64,000 bases of DNA from Variovorax sp. V93 (GCF_041154485.1 NZ_AP028669.1:2790001-2854000), one strand, 5' to 3'. Positions 30,459 to 39,988 are shown, counted from the first letter of the stretch. The notes: generated by a model not told the origin, from the letters alone. Made by a program: numbers and translations.

Positions 30459-31485
30459 ACTTGACCCTCGGATCGACCCAGACGTAGCAGAGGTCGGAAA
30501 TCAGCTTGGTGACCAGGCCGATCAGCGTGAACAGGTAGAGCGTGCCCAGCACCACGGGATAGTCGCGGCGGATCACGCTCTCGTAGCTCAGCAGGCCCAG
30601 GCCGTCGAGCGTGAACAGCGTCTCGATCAGCAGCGAGCCGGTGAAGAACGCGCCGATGAAGGCCGACGGAAAGCCCGTGATGATCGGAATCAGCGCATTG
30701 CGGAACACATGCTTCCAGAGCACCTGCCGCTGCGACAGCCCCTTGGCGCGTGCCGTCAGCACGTACTGCTTGCGGATTTCCTCGAGGAAGGAGTTCTTCG
30801 TGAGCATGGCGGTGACGGCAAAGCTGCCGAGCACCATCGACGTCACCGGCAGCGCGATGTGCCACAGGTAGTCGACGATGCGCGCGCCCCAGCTCATGCT
30901 CTCCCAGTTGGGCGAGGTGAGGCCGCGCAGCGGAAACCACTGCAGCTGCCCGCCGAAGATCACGAGCAGCGCCACGCCCAGGACGAAGCCCGGGATGGCA
31001 TAGCCGATCAGCACGATCAGCGTGGTGATGAAGTCGAAGCGCGTGCCGGCCCTCACCGCCTTGGCCACGCCGAGCGGCACCGCGATGAGGTAGCTGATGA
31101 AGAAGGTCCAGAGGCCGAGGCTGATCGACACCGGCATCTTTTCCTTGATGAGCTGCCAGACGTCCTTGCGCTGATAGAAGCTGGTGCCCAGGTCGAAGCG
31201 CGCGAACGACTTCAGCATGGTCCACAGGCGTTCATGGGCAGGCTTGTCGAAGCCGTAGAGCTTGCGGATCTCCTCGACGCGCTGCGGGTCGAGGCCCTGG
31301 CGGCCGCGGTAGCCGGCACCGCTGGCCGCGGCCCGCTCGCCGCCCGAATCGCGTCCCTGCAATTGCGCCACCATCTGCTCGACCGGACCGCCCGGCACGA
31401 ACTGGATCACGCCGAAGGTGATGACGAGCACGCCCAGCAGCGTGGGAATCATCAGCAGCAGGCGCTTGAGGATGTAGCTGATCAT
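30451..31485 (-). CDS. yejB: Oligopeptide ABC transporter permease YejB
   Basis: A 344-residue permease of the DppB/OppB class, starting MISYILKRLLLMIPTLLGVL. Compared with DppB it has the YejB-type extra periplasmic segment (about 35-130), containing LQGRDSGGERAAASGAGYRG. The EAA loop is VLTARAKGLSQRQVLWKHVF. It overlaps yejE by 8 nt and starts 27 bp after yejA. Confidence 0.94.
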   Translation of the reverse strand: MISYILKRLLLMIPTLLGVLVITFGVIQFVPGGPVEQMVAQLQGRDSGGERAAASGAGYRGRQGLDPQRVEEIRKLYGFDKPAHERLWTMLKSFARFDLGTSFYQRKDVWQLIKEKMPVSISLGLWTFFISYLIAVPLGVAKAVRAGTRFDFITTLIVLIGYAIPGFVLGVALLVIFGGQLQWFPLRGLTSPNWESMSWGARIVDYLWHIALPVTSMVLGSFAVTAMLTKNSFLEEIRKQYVLTARAKGLSQRQVLWKHVFRNALIPIITGFPSAFIGAFFTGSLLIETLFTLDGLGLLSYESVIRRDYPVVLGTLYLFTLIGLVTKLISDLCYVWVDPRVKFD

Positions 31486-31512
31486 TCGGTGTTCATGTTC
31501 GGTGCGGCCGCG

Positions 31513-33309
31513 TCATTTGTTGGCGGGCGAAGCCCACCACGTCGTGAGCGCCCAGTCGCCGGCATCGTAGTACGGCGGGATGGTCGGCGGCAGCACGAAC
31601 GGCGCCGGCCGGTAGCCGACCAGGAATGCGTTGCCGTAGTACTGCGGGATCGAGTAGTAGCCGTTGGAAAGCACCCGGTCGAGCACCCGCATGGCCGTGG
31701 CCAGCTCCGGGCGCGTGGTGGCCGCCAGCACCTTGCCGACCACCGCGTCCACGGCCGGATCGGCAATGCCCCAGATATTGGACGAACCCTGCGTGTCGGC
31801 CGCCTTCGAGCCGAACAGCTCGAGCAGCTCGCCGCCCGGCGCGCTGTTGCCGGGCAGGCGCAGCGAGGTCATCTCGAAGTCGAAGTTCTGCATGCGCTGC
31901 TGCGAGAGCGAGAAATCGACCGTGCGGAACGTCATCTCGATGCCCAGCTTCCTCAATGCGGTCTGCAGCGGCGTCACGACGCGGATCAGCCCGGGCTGGT
32001 CGTTGAGGAACTCGATCGTGAAGGCCTCGTTCTTCGCGTTGCGCAGCGCACCGTCGCGATAGGTCCAGCCGGCCTCTGCGAGCAGCGCCCTCGCCTTGCG
32101 CAGGTTTTCACGCAGGCTGTTGGGCGGCGCCGTGCTCGGCGGCTGCGGGGCCGGGCCGAACACTTCGGGCTTGAGCTTGCTGCGCAGGGGCTCCATCAGC
32201 GCCATTTCGTCGGGCTTGGGCAGGCCCTCGGCATGGAACTCGCTGTTGGGAAAGTAGCCCTGCACCCGGGTATAGATGCCATAGAACAGCTGGCGGTTGA
32301 GCCACTCGAAGTCCATCGCCAGGCCAATGGCCTGCCGCACGCGCGCATCCTTGAACTTGTCCTTGCGGATGTTGAACACGTAGCCCTGGAAGTCGCCGGG
32401 GTTGTGGTTCTCGAAGGCGCGCTTGACGATCTCGCCGCTATCGAACTGCTTGCCCTTGTACTGGCGCGCCCAGTTGCGCGAGGTGAATTCGCGCATGAAG
32501 TCGAACTCGCCGGCCTTCAGGCCCTCGAAGCGCGCGGTTTCGTCCAGGTAGACGCGGAAGGTGATGCGATCGAAGTTGTAGAGCCCCTTGCGCACCGGCA
32601 GGTCCGCGCCCCAGTAGTCGGCGCGGCGCACGTAGGTGATGTCGCGGCCCAGGCGGTCGCTGGCAGGCTTGTAAGGGCCGGAGCCGATCGGCATCTCGGT
32701 GACGATCTGGTCGAAGGGCTTGCCGCCGCCCCACTGGCGGCTGAAGACCGCCATGCCGCCGATCACCAGCGGCAACTCGCGGTTCGGGCTGGCGAAGTCG
32801 AAGCGCACGGTGCGCTCGCTGGTGGCCGTGGCCTTCTTCACTTCGGCGTAGATGGTACGGTACTGCGGCGCGGCCAGCGGGCCGGTCAGGGTATTGAACG
32901 AGTGCACCACGTCGGCCGCCAGCACCGGCGAGCCGTCGTTGAAGCGCGCCTTCGGGTTCAGGCGAAAGGTGGCCGAAAGGCGGTCGGGTGCCACCTCGAC
33001 GTCTTCGGCGAGCAGGCCATAGCCCGTGGTCGGCTCTTCGGAATTGCCCGTCATCAGGCTCTCGAACATCAGCGAGCCGATGCCCGAGGGCGCCGTGCCT
33101 TTGAGCGTGAACGGGTTGAGCTTGTCGAAGTTGGTGGGCCGCGTGGGCGGCACCATCCGGATCTCGCCGCCCTTGGGCGCATCCGGATTCACGTAGCTGA
33201 AGTGGGTGAACCCCGGCGGATACTTGATGTCGCCGAATTGCGCGTAGGCATGGGCGGCCCATGAAGGAGCCGCCGAGAGCGCCAGAAAAAGAAGCAGCCA
33301 AACCCGCAT
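31513..33309 (-). CDS. yejA: Oligopeptide ABC transporter substrate-binding protein YejA
   Basis: A 598-residue periplasmic binding protein of the SBP_bac_5 family. A Sec signal peptide covers about 1-18 ([18 protein letters not shown]). The YejA type is shown by [20 protein letters not shown] near the N-terminus. The start at 33309 is chosen for the signal peptide; the frame upstream runs into the divergent fabI. Only 37 bp separate the yejA and fabI start codons. It leads the yejABEF operon. Confidence 0.94.
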   Translation of the reverse strand: MRVWLLLFLALSAAPSWAAHAYAQFGDIKYPPGFTHFSYVNPDAPKGGEIRMVPPTRPTNFDKLNPFTLKGTAPSGIGSLMFESLMTGNSEEPTTGYGLLAEDVEVAPDRLSATFRLNPKARFNDGSPVLAADVVHSFNTLTGPLAAPQYRTIYAEVKKATATSERTVRFDFASPNRELPLVIGGMAVFSRQWGGGKPFDQIVTEMPIGSGPYKPASDRLGRDITYVRRADYWGADLPVRKGLYNFDRITFRVYLDETARFEGLKAGEFDFMREFTSRNWARQYKGKQFDSGEIVKRAFENHNPGDFQGYVFNIRKDKFKDARVRQAIGLAMDFEWLNRQLFYGIYTRVQGYFPNSEFHAEGLPKPDEMALMEPLRSKLKPEVFGPAPQPPSTAPPNSLRENLRKARALLAEAGWTYRDGALRNAKNEAFTIEFLNDQPGLIRVVTPLQTALRKLGIEMTFRTVDFSLSQQRMQNFDFEMTSLRLPGNSAPGGELLELFGSKAADTQGSSNIWGIADPAVDAVVGKVLAATTRPELATAMRVLDRVLSNGYYSIPQYYGNAFLVGYRPAPFVLPPTIPPYYDAGDWALTTWWASPANK

Positions 33310-33346
33310 GCGAGAATTCTGCCCAAGATTTTCACGAGGCAACTTC

Positions 33347-34129
33347 ATGGGCTTTCTTTCCGGCAAAAAACTGTTGATCACCGGCGTGTTGAGCAATCGC
33401 TCCATTGCCTACGGCATAGCCAAGGCCTGTCACGAACAAGGCGCCGAGCTTGCTTTCAGCTACGTCGGCGAGCGATTCAAGGACCGTATCACCGAATTCG
33501 CCGCGGACTTCGGCTCCAAGCTTATTTTTGACTGCGATGTGGGCGACGACGCGCAGATCGACAAGCTCTTTGCCGATCTGGCGCAAGCGTGGCCCAAGTT
33601 CGACGGGTTCGTGCACAGCATCGGCTTTGCGCCGCGCGAGGCCATCGCGGGCGACTTCCTCGAAGGGCTCTCGCGCGAGGGCTTCAAGATTGCGCATGAC
33701 ATCAGCGCCTACAGCTTCCCGGCCATGGCCAAGGCGGCCCTGCCCTACCTCAACGACAAGTCGGCGCTGCTGACGCTGACATACCTCGGCGCCGAGCGCG
33801 CACTGCCCAACTACAACACCATGGGCCTGGCCAAGGCCTCGCTCGAGGCCTCGGTGCGCTACACCGCGGCTTCGCTCGGCCCCAGGGGCATGCGGGTCAA
33901 CGGCATCAGCGCCGGCCCGATCAAGACGCTGGCGGCCAGCGGCATCAAGGGCTTCGGCAAGATGCTGTCGGCGGTGGCCGACGCCTCGCCGATCCGGCGC
34001 AACGTGACCATCGAGGAAGTCGGCAACGTGGCCGCCTTCCTGCTGAGCGACCTGGCCAGCGGCGTCACCGCCGAGATCACCTATGTGGACGGCGGCTTCA
34101 GCAACGTCGTGGCGGGCATGGCCGAGTAG
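33347..34129 (+). CDS. fabI: Enoyl-ACP reductase (NADH)
   Basis: A 260-residue short-chain dehydrogenase-type enzyme reducing enoyl-ACP in fatty acid elongation. The FabI-specific features are present: [15 protein letters not shown] (nucleotide binding), SIGFAPR and the catalytic Y156-M159-K163 in [14 protein letters not shown]. The start at 33347 gives [14 protein letters not shown], the family N-terminus, after a CACGAGG site. It is the target of triclosan and isoniazid-type inhibitors in related bacteria. It is divergent from yejA and followed 18 bp on by a LigE-type ligase gene. Confidence 0.97.
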   Translation: MGFLSGKKLLITGVLSNRSIAYGIAKACHEQGAELAFSYVGERFKDRITEFAADFGSKLIFDCDVGDDAQIDKLFADLAQAWPKFDGFVHSIGFAPREAIAGDFLEGLSREGFKIAHDISAYSFPAMAKAALPYLNDKSALLTLTYLGAERALPNYNTMGLAKASLEASVRYTAASLGPRGMRVNGISAGPIKTLAASGIKGFGKMLSAVADASPIRRNVTIEEVGNVAAFLLSDLASGVTAEITYVDGGFSNVVAGMAE

Positions 34130-34147
34130 TCGATTGGCAGCGGCCTC

Positions 34148-34999
34148 TTGCTGAACAGACGTTCCCTCCTGCTCGCCGGCCTCGGCGCGCTGGCGGCCCG
34201 CGTGGCCGCCGCGCGCGAGGCCGCGCCGGCGCTGATGCTGGCCGAGGTCTACCGCCCCGGCATGTCGCTGGACGATTACTGGGTCAGCGAAAAATTCGAC
34301 GGCGTGCGCGGCTACTGGGACGGCAAGCAGCTGTGGACGCGCGGCGGCGAACCGGTGGTGGCGCCCGCCTGGTTCATCGCGCCGCTGCCCAGGCAGCCGC
34401 TCGACGGCGAACTGTGGGCCGGCAGGGGCCGGTTCGCGCACGCGGTTTCCACCGTGCGCAGCCAGACGCCCAACGACACCGCCTGGCACAGCATGCGCTT
34501 CATGGTGTTCGACCTCCCGGCCCAGGGCGGCGATTTCACGGCGCGGCTGGCCGTCTTGCGCAAGCTGCTGCCGATCACCGATGCGCCGTGGGTGATGCCT
34601 GTGCCCCAGGAGCGCGCAACCACCCACGCGGAGTTGCAGGCCCTGCTCGCCAAGACCGTGAAGATGGGCGGCGAAGGCCTGATGCTGCATCGGGGCGGAT
34701 CGCTCTACCGCGCCGAACGCAACACTGACCTTCTCAAGGTCAAGACCCACGACGACGCCGAGGCCCGGGTGGTCGGCCACATGCCCGGCAAGGGCCGGCA
34801 CAGTGGCCGCTTGGGCGCGCTGCTGGTCGAAACGCCCGAGGGCAGGCGCTTCAAGCTCGGCAGCGGCCTGACCGACGCCGAGCGCGAGAACCCGCCCGCC
34901 ATCGGCAGTTGGGTGACCTACCGCTACAACGGCACCAACCCGGGCGGCTTGCCCAGGTTCGCCCGCTTCATGCGGGTGCGCAGCGACCGGCCCTCCTGA
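34148..34999 (+). CDS. Exported ATP-dependent DNA ligase, LigE type
   Basis: A 283-residue minimal DNA ligase. The TTG start at 34148 gives an N-terminus LNRRSLLLAGLGALAARVAA, a signal peptide with a Tat-like RR pair. The nucleotidyltransferase motifs are: I, EKFDGVR (Lys49 is adenylated); III, DGELW; IV, GGEGLMLHR; V, LLKVKTHDD. An OB-fold domain covers the last 80 residues. LigE proteins have no further domains and are thought to act on DNA outside the cytoplasm. It follows fabI by 18 bp and is convergent with the decarboxylase gene. Confidence 0.87.
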   Translation: MLNRRSLLLAGLGALAARVAAAREAAPALMLAEVYRPGMSLDDYWVSEKFDGVRGYWDGKQLWTRGGEPVVAPAWFIAPLPRQPLDGELWAGRGRFAHAVSTVRSQTPNDTAWHSMRFMVFDLPAQGGDFTARLAVLRKLLPITDAPWVMPVPQERATTHAELQALLAKTVKMGGEGLMLHRGGSLYRAERNTDLLKVKTHDDAEARVVGHMPGKGRHSGRLGALLVETPEGRRFKLGSGLTDAERENPPAIGSWVTYRYNGTNPGGLPRFARFMRVRSDRPS

Positions 35000-35033
35000 A
35001 GCGCGGCGCGCGTCCTCCCCGCTTCCTTGCCGC

Positions 35034-37337
35034 CTACTTCTTCGACGCGGCCACGCAGTCCGCGTAATAGCGCTTCTTGCCGGTTTCGTCGATGCGCGCC
35101 ACCAGGCCGTGGATGTCGGTCTCGAAGCCCGGGCACTGCGAATTGAACTCGCGCGAGAACCGGAGGTAGTCGACGATCTTCTTGTTGAACACCTCGCCCG
35201 GGATCAGGAGCGGAATGCCCGGCGGGTACGGCGTGATCAGGCTCGTGGTGATGCGGCCTTCGAGCTCGTCGATCTCCACACGCTCGGTCTTGCGGTGCGC
35301 AATGTGGGCGAAGGCGTCGCTCGGCTTCATGGCCGGCGTCAGGTCGCTCAGGTACATCTCGGTCGTCAGGCGCGCCACGTCGTAGCGTGCGTAGAGCTGG
35401 TGGATGTGCTGGCACAGGTCGCGCAGGCCCAGGCGTTCGTAGCCGGGGTGCTGCTGGCAGAACTCCGGCAGGATGCGCCACATCGGCTGGTTGCGCGCGT
35501 AGTCGTCCTTGAACTGCTGCAGCGCCGTGAGCAGCGTGTTCCAGCGGCCCTTGGTGATGCCGATGGTGAACATGATGAAGAAGCTGTAGAGCCCGGTCTT
35601 CTCCACGATCACGCCGTGCTCGGCCAGGAACTTGGTGACCACGCTGGCCGGAATGCCGGTCTCGGCAAAGTTGCCTTCCAGGTCGAGGCCCGGCGTCACG
35701 ATGGTCGACTTGATCGGGTCGAGCATGTTGAAGCCGTCGGCCAGTTCGCCGAAGCCGTGCCAGTTGCGCGGCGACTTCTTGCTCTTGCTCTGCTTGCCGT
35801 TCTTCTCGCCCGTCATGATCCAGTCTTCGGCGCGGCCGATGCCTTCGTCGACGAGCTTCTCGGGGCCCCAGACCTTGAACCACCACTCGTCCTTGCCGAA
35901 TTCGTCTTCCACCTTGCGCATGGCGCGGCGGAAGTCGAGCGCCTCGAGAATGCTCTCTTCCACCAGTGCGGTGCCGCCGGGGGGCTCCATCATGGCGGCG
36001 GCCACGTCGCAACTCGCGATGATCGCGTACTGCGGGCTGGTCGACGAGTGCATCAGGTAGGCCTCGTTGAACAGGTCGCGGTCGAGCGCACGGTTCTGCG
36101 AGTCCTGCACCAGCACGTGGCTGGCCTGGCTGATGCCCGCGAGCAGCTTGTGGGTCGACTGCGTGGCAAACACCAGCGACTCCTTCGGCCGCACGCGGCG
36201 CTTGCCCATCGCGTGGTAGGCGCCGTAGAACGGGTGGAAGGCCGCATGCGGCAGCCAGGCCTCGTCGAAGTGCAGCGTGTCGACGTAGCCGTCGAGCATG
36301 TTCTTGATGGTCTCGGTGTTGTAGATCACGCCGTCGTAGGTCGACTGGGTCAGCGTCATCACGCGCGGCTTGACCTTGTCGGGGTCCACGTCGGCGAGCA
36401 GCGGGTTGGCCTTGATCTTGGCCTTGATGGCGCTCTGCTCGAACTCGCTCTTCGGAATCGGGCCGATGATGCCGAAGTGGTTGCGCGTGGGCTTCATGAA
36501 CACCGGGATCGCGCCGGTCATGATGATCGCGTGCAGGATCGACTTGTGGCAGTTGCGGTCCACCACCACCACGTCGTCGGGTGCCACCGTGTGATGCCAG
36601 ACCATCTTGTTGCTGGTGCTGGTGCCATTGGTCACGAAGAAGCAATGGTCGGCGTTGAAGATGCGCGCCGCATTGCGCTCGCTGGCCGCCACCGGGCCGG
36701 TGTGGTCGAGCAGCTGGCCGAGCTCCTCCACCGCGTTGCAGACGTCGGCGCGCAGCATGTTCTCGCCGAAGAACTGGTGGAACATCTGGCCCACCGGGCT
36801 CTTGAGGAAGGCCACGCCACCCGAATGGCCCGGGCAGTGCCACGAGTACGAACCGTCTTCGGCGTAGTCGATCAGGGCCTTGAAGAACGGCGGCTGCACG
36901 CCCTCGAGATAGCTCTTGGCTTCCCGGATGATGTGGCGCGCCACGAACTCCGGCGTGTCCTCGAACATGTGGATGAAGCCATGCAGCTCGCGCAGGATGT
37001 CGTTGGGAATGTGGCGCGAGGTCTTGGTTTCGCCGTAGATGTAGATCGGCACGTCGGCGTTCTTGCGCCGCACCTCGCCGATGAAGTTGCGCAGGCTCAG
37101 CACGGCCGGGTCGAGGTCGGGGCCGACCGTGAATTCCTCGTCGTCGATCGACAGGATGAAGGCGCTGGCACGGCTTTGCTGCTGCGCGAACTGGCTCAGG
37201 TCCCCGTAGCTTGTGACGCCCAGCACCTCGAAGCCCTCCGTCTCGATGGCCTGCGCGAGCGCGCGAATGCCGAGGCCCGAAGTGTTTTCGGAGCGGAAGT
37301 CCTCGTCGATGATGACGATGGGGAAGCGAAATTTCAT
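35034..37337 (-). CDS. Orn/Lys/Arg decarboxylase, fold type I PLP enzyme
   Basis: A 767-residue decarboxylase. The N-terminal wing (response-regulator-like) domain covers 1-130 (MKFRFPIVIIDEDF). The PLP core includes Lys397 in QSTHKLLAG and the FDEAW Asp. The C-terminal domain holds TPYPPGIPLLIPGE near 685. The size is close to E. coli AdiA/LdcC; whether arginine, lysine or ornithine is used cannot be read with confidence. The start at 37337 places the wing domain at the N-terminus. It may serve polyamine formation or acid resistance. No antiporter gene is adjacent. Confidence 0.9.
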   Translation of the reverse strand: MKFRFPIVIIDEDFRSENTSGLGIRALAQAIETEGFEVLGVTSYGDLSQFAQQQSRASAFILSIDDEEFTVGPDLDPAVLSLRNFIGEVRRKNADVPIYIYGETKTSRHIPNDILRELHGFIHMFEDTPEFVARHIIREAKSYLEGVQPPFFKALIDYAEDGSYSWHCPGHSGGVAFLKSPVGQMFHQFFGENMLRADVCNAVEELGQLLDHTGPVAASERNAARIFNADHCFFVTNGTSTSNKMVWHHTVAPDDVVVVDRNCHKSILHAIIMTGAIPVFMKPTRNHFGIIGPIPKSEFEQSAIKAKIKANPLLADVDPDKVKPRVMTLTQSTYDGVIYNTETIKNMLDGYVDTLHFDEAWLPHAAFHPFYGAYHAMGKRRVRPKESLVFATQSTHKLLAGISQASHVLVQDSQNRALDRDLFNEAYLMHSSTSPQYAIIASCDVAAAMMEPPGGTALVEESILEALDFRRAMRKVEDEFGKDEWWFKVWGPEKLVDEGIGRAEDWIMTGEKNGKQSKSKKSPRNWHGFGELADGFNMLDPIKSTIVTPGLDLEGNFAETGIPASVVTKFLAEHGVIVEKTGLYSFFIMFTIGITKGRWNTLLTALQQFKDDYARNQPMWRILPEFCQQHPGYERLGLRDLCQHIHQLYARYDVARLTTEMYLSDLTPAMKPSDAFAHIAHRKTERVEIDELEGRITTSLITPYPPGIPLLIPGEVFNKKIVDYLRFSREFNSQCPGFETDIHGLVARIDETGKKRYYADCVAASKK

Positions 37338-37458
37338 GAGCGGGGCTCCGGACAAGCAATGGACACAGGCAATGAGGCGCGAAGTGTACGGAATTCGGAT
37401 GAAGGATTGAGTCAGGTTTTGACACAGAATGTCGTGCATTCACCAAAGAGGAGAAGTC

Positions 37459-37884
37459 ATGGCGAATTCCACCATCTGGTGGCTGATAGCGGGGGCCGCC
37501 ATCGTGCTGGAGTTGCTTTCCGGCACGGTCTACCTGTTGCTGCTGGCCACCGGCTTCGCGGCGGCGGCCATTGCGGCGCACCTTGGCGCCGGCACCGTCG
37601 CCCAACTGGTCGTGGCGGCGGTGGTCGGCGTGGGGGCCGTCCTGGTCTGGTATGCGGTCCAGCGCCGGCGCCCGGCCGCTGCGCCCACGGCGTCGAACCG
37701 CGATGTCAATCTCGACATCGGCGAGATCATCCACGTCGAGGCATGGAACCCGGACGGCACCGCCATCGTTCGCTACCGCGGCGCCCAGTGGACCGTGATT
37801 CCGCGCGCGGGCCAGGCCCCGACCACCGGCGAGCACCGCGTGGTCGAAGTGATCGGCAGCCGCCTCGTGGTCGACAAGACCTGA
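37459..37884 (+). CDS. NfeD-family membrane protein
   Basis: A 141-residue protein with two to three membrane helices in residues 8-75 (TIWWLIAGAAIVLELLSGTV onward). A small soluble OB-fold NfeD domain follows from about 85, with IIHVEAWNPDGTAIVRYRGA and ending HRVVEVIGSRLVV. NfeD proteins work with SPFH (stomatin-like) proteins, and the next gene, 28 bp downstream, is such a protein. A strong AGAGGAGA site precedes the ATG. A role in membrane microdomain quality control is the family view. Confidence 0.9.
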   Translation: MANSTIWWLIAGAAIVLELLSGTVYLLLLATGFAAAAIAAHLGAGTVAQLVVAAVVGVGAVLVWYAVQRRRPAAAPTASNRDVNLDIGEIIHVEAWNPDGTAIVRYRGAQWTVIPRAGQAPTTGEHRVVEVIGSRLVVDKT

Positions 37885-37912
37885 TCAGAACAGAACCCTA
37901 GAGGAGAAAACC

Positions 37913-38842
37913 ATGGAATTTTCGGTACCCATCATCATCCTGGTCATTGCGATCATCTTCATCAGCCAGTCGGTCAAGTTCGTGCCGCAGCAGAACGCCT
38001 GGGTGCGCGAGCGCCTGGGCAAGTACCACGGCACCATGACGCCCGGGCCCAACTTCCTGATCCCCTTCATCGACCGCGTCGCCTACAAGCACAGCCTGAA
38101 GGAAATCCCGCTCGACGTGCCGAGCCAGATCTGCATCACGCGCGACAACACCCAGCTGCAGGTCGACGGCATCCTGTACTTCCAGGTGACCGACCCGATG
38201 CGCGCGAGCTACGGCTCGTCGAACTACATCGTCGCCGTGACGCAGCTGGCGCAGACCTCGCTGCGCAGCGTGATCGGCAAGCTCGAACTCGACAAGACCT
38301 TCGAGGAGCGTGACGTCATCAATGCGCAGGTGGTCGCGGCCATCGACGAGGCTGCGCTCAATTGGGGCGTGAAGGTGCTGCGCTACGAGATCAAGGACCT
38401 GACGCCGCCCAAGGAAATCCTGCTGGCCATGCAGGCGCAGATCACCGCCGAGCGCGGCAAGCGCGCCCTCATCGCGGCCTCCGAAGGCCGCCGCCAGGAG
38501 CAGATCAACATCGCCACCGGCGAGCGCGAGGCCTTCATCGCCCGCTCCGAGGGCGAGAAGCAGGCCCAGATCAACAACGCCCAGGGCGAGGCCGCCGCCA
38601 TCACGGCCGTGGCCACCGCCACGGCCGACGCCATCGAACGCGTGGCGGCCGCCATCCGCCAGCCCGGCGGCGAACAGGCCGTGCAGCTCAAGGTGGCCGA
38701 GCGCGCCGTCGACGCCTATGGCAAGGTCGCGGCCGATTCCAAGACCACGCTGATCGTGCCGAGCAACATGACCGAAACCGCGGCGCTCATCGCTTCCGCG
38801 ATGCGCATGGTGCAGGCCGGCAAGCCGCAAAATCCTACCTGA
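37913..38842 (+). CDS. SPFH/stomatin-family protein (QmcA-like)
   Basis: A 309-residue protein with one N-terminal membrane helix (IIILVIAIIFISQSV). The SPFH domain starts with VKFVPQQNAWVRERLGKYHG and includes LDVPSQICITRDNTQLQVDG. A coiled-coil Glu/Ala/Arg-rich segment covers about 175-255. This is the QmcA/YbbK type, which forms large membrane-bound rings with FtsH partners in E. coli. It is in an operon with NfeD. The stop codon is 24 bp before tRNA-Ser. Confidence 0.92.
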   Translation: MEFSVPIIILVIAIIFISQSVKFVPQQNAWVRERLGKYHGTMTPGPNFLIPFIDRVAYKHSLKEIPLDVPSQICITRDNTQLQVDGILYFQVTDPMRASYGSSNYIVAVTQLAQTSLRSVIGKLELDKTFEERDVINAQVVAAIDEAALNWGVKVLRYEIKDLTPPKEILLAMQAQITAERGKRALIAASEGRRQEQINIATGEREAFIARSEGEKQAQINNAQGEAAAITAVATATADAIERVAAAIRQPGGEQAVQLKVAERAVDAYGKVAADSKTTLIVPSNMTETAALIASAMRMVQAGKPQNPT

Positions 38843-38850
38843 GCGACTGC

Positions 38851-38856
38851 TACAAT
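38851..38856 (+). promoter_or_regulatory. Candidate -10 element for tRNA-Ser
   Basis: TACAAT lies 10 bp upstream of the first tRNA base, at the right distance for its start. No clear -35 hexamer was found 16-18 bp upstream, inside the end of the SPFH gene. Confidence 0.5.
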
Positions 38857-38866
38857 CGAGGGCTCA

Positions 38867-38957
38867 GGAGCGGTGGATGAGCGGTTTAAGTCGCACGCCT
38901 GGAAAGCGTGTGAGGGTTAATAGCCCTCCGCGGGTTCGAATCCCGCCTGCTCCGCCA
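38867..38957 (+). tRNA. tRNA-Ser (anticodon GGA)
   Basis: A 91-base type II tRNA. The acceptor stem GGAGCGG pairs with CTGCTCC (one G-T pair), followed by discriminator G and an encoded CCA at 38955-38957. The anticodon loop reads CTGGAAA between ACGC and GCGT arms, so the anticodon is GGA (codons UCC and UCU). The long variable arm (GTGAGGGTTAATAGCCCTC) is typical of serine tRNAs, and the T arm has GGTTCGAATCC. A terminator follows at once. Confidence 0.96.
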
Positions 38958-38964
38958 AACTATG

Positions 38965-39001
38965 GCCCCGGTAGCTGCCCAGCTGCCGGGGCTTTTTGTT
39001 T
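38965..39001 (+). terminator. Rho-independent terminator after tRNA-Ser
   Basis: GCCCCGG at 38965-38971 pairs with CCGGGGC at 38986-38992. AGCTG/CAGCT extends the stem inside the loop, and TTTTTGTTT follows. Strong and correctly placed. Confidence 0.88.
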
Positions 39002-39119
39002 GCCGGCCGCTCGCGGGGGCGCAGAAGGCGTTGGGCCGGCACAACGACGGAATCAACGGGGTTGTCTGGCGGTACCATCCAAAGGTTCTACTTTCAAGCC
39101 TGCAAAAGGAGGAGCCTCG

Positions 39120-39476
39120 ATGGCTGGACAGTCCCCCACCGCGCCGCGTGGCAAGACGTCGCTCGACAAGACGCTCAAGAAGAGCGAAGAAGTGGCTGCC
39201 GATGTGCAGCGCGCCTCGGACAATCTCGCGGTCGTGAACACGGTGCTCGAACAGGAGTTGCCGGACGAAGTGCAGGTTGGCGAAGTGGCACAGGCCATCG
39301 AGCAGACCGGGCAGCTGGAAGCGAAGCTCGCCAAGTCGGCCGAGAAGCTGGCCGAGGTCAACGCGGCATTGAGCGAGGAAATCGAGAAGCGCCTCGAAGT
39401 GACCGCCGAGCGCGATGAAAGCCAGGCGCTGGCCGAAGAGCTCAAGGCAAGGATCCGTTCCGACAACAAGCACTGA
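39120..39476 (+). CDS. Small coiled-coil protein of unknown function
   Basis: A 118-residue soluble protein, not recognised as a named family. From about residue 15 it is almost all charged helix with heptad-like spacing: LDKTLKKSEEVAADVQRA, then GQLEAKLAKSAEKLAEVNAA and EEIEKRLEVTAERDESQALA. There is no signal peptide, no membrane segment and no Cys. An AAAAGGAGG site precedes the ATG at 39120; the frame extending back across the tRNA is rejected. A cytoplasmic scaffold or partner-binding role is possible. It is followed 99 bp on by a lone receiver-domain gene. Confidence 0.75.
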   Translation: MAGQSPTAPRGKTSLDKTLKKSEEVAADVQRASDNLAVVNTVLEQELPDEVQVGEVAQAIEQTGQLEAKLAKSAEKLAEVNAALSEEIEKRLEVTAERDESQALAEELKARIRSDNKH

Positions 39477-39575
39477 GCGCAGCGCCGCGCCAGAACGCGC
39501 TGTCCGTCTCCCTTCTCCTACGCTGCGGCCGCGTCCGGCACGCTACGCTATTGGTTCTCAGAACGAAACCACGGC

Positions 39576-39968
39576 ATGGCCCTCATCACGTTCCTCGTCG
39601 AGGACAACAAGACCATCAGGGACAATCTGGTCCCGGCCCTCGAAGATTTGGTCAATGGCCAGGTCGTCGGCTTTGCCGAAACCGAAACGGACGCGCTCGC
39701 CTGGCTCGCCCTTCATCCCCATGACTGGCAACTGCTCATCGTCGACCTGTTCCTGAAGGAAGGCTCCGGCCTGGGCGTGCTCTCGGGCTGCAAGGCGCGC
39801 GGTCCGGGCCAGCGCGTCGTGGTGCTGAGCAACTACGTCACCGCCGACATCCGCGCCCGCTGCGAAGCGCTGGGTGCCGATGCAGTATTCGACAAGTCGC
39901 GCGATCTCGACGCCTTTATCGAATACTGCAACACCGACCGGCCCTCGGGGTTCGCAACGCTGGCCTGA
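39576..39968 (+). CDS. Single-domain response regulator (CheY-like receiver)
   Basis: A 130-residue receiver domain with no output domain. The acidic pocket Glu9/Asp10 lies in FLVEDN, the phospho-acceptor Asp57 in LLIVDLFLKEGSG, the Thr/Ser site Ser85 in VVVLSNYV and the Lys107 in AVFDKSRD. No histidine kinase gene is adjacent. It could carry phosphate to or from a kinase elsewhere, or act by protein contact. A two-way terminator follows. Confidence 0.9.
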   Translation: MALITFLVEDNKTIRDNLVPALEDLVNGQVVGFAETETDALAWLALHPHDWQLLIVDLFLKEGSGLGVLSGCKARGPGQRVVVLSNYVTADIRARCEALGADAVFDKSRDLDAFIEYCNTDRPSGFATLA

Positions 39969-39988
39969 AAAGCGCCGACGGCAGGCAC

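Noticed and set aside
30319..33264. A 981-codon frame opposite yejA and yejB
   Set aside because: It is the shadow of the yej operon; no ribosome site and no recognisable domain.
35109..37901. A 930-codon frame opposite the decarboxylase, running into the NfeD gene
   Set aside because: It is antisense to a clear PLP decarboxylase, and the NfeD gene uses another frame with its own ribosome site.
38877..39119. Longer start for the coiled-coil gene reading through tRNA-Ser
   Set aside because: It crosses a tRNA and a terminator; the ATG at 39120 has a very good ribosome site.
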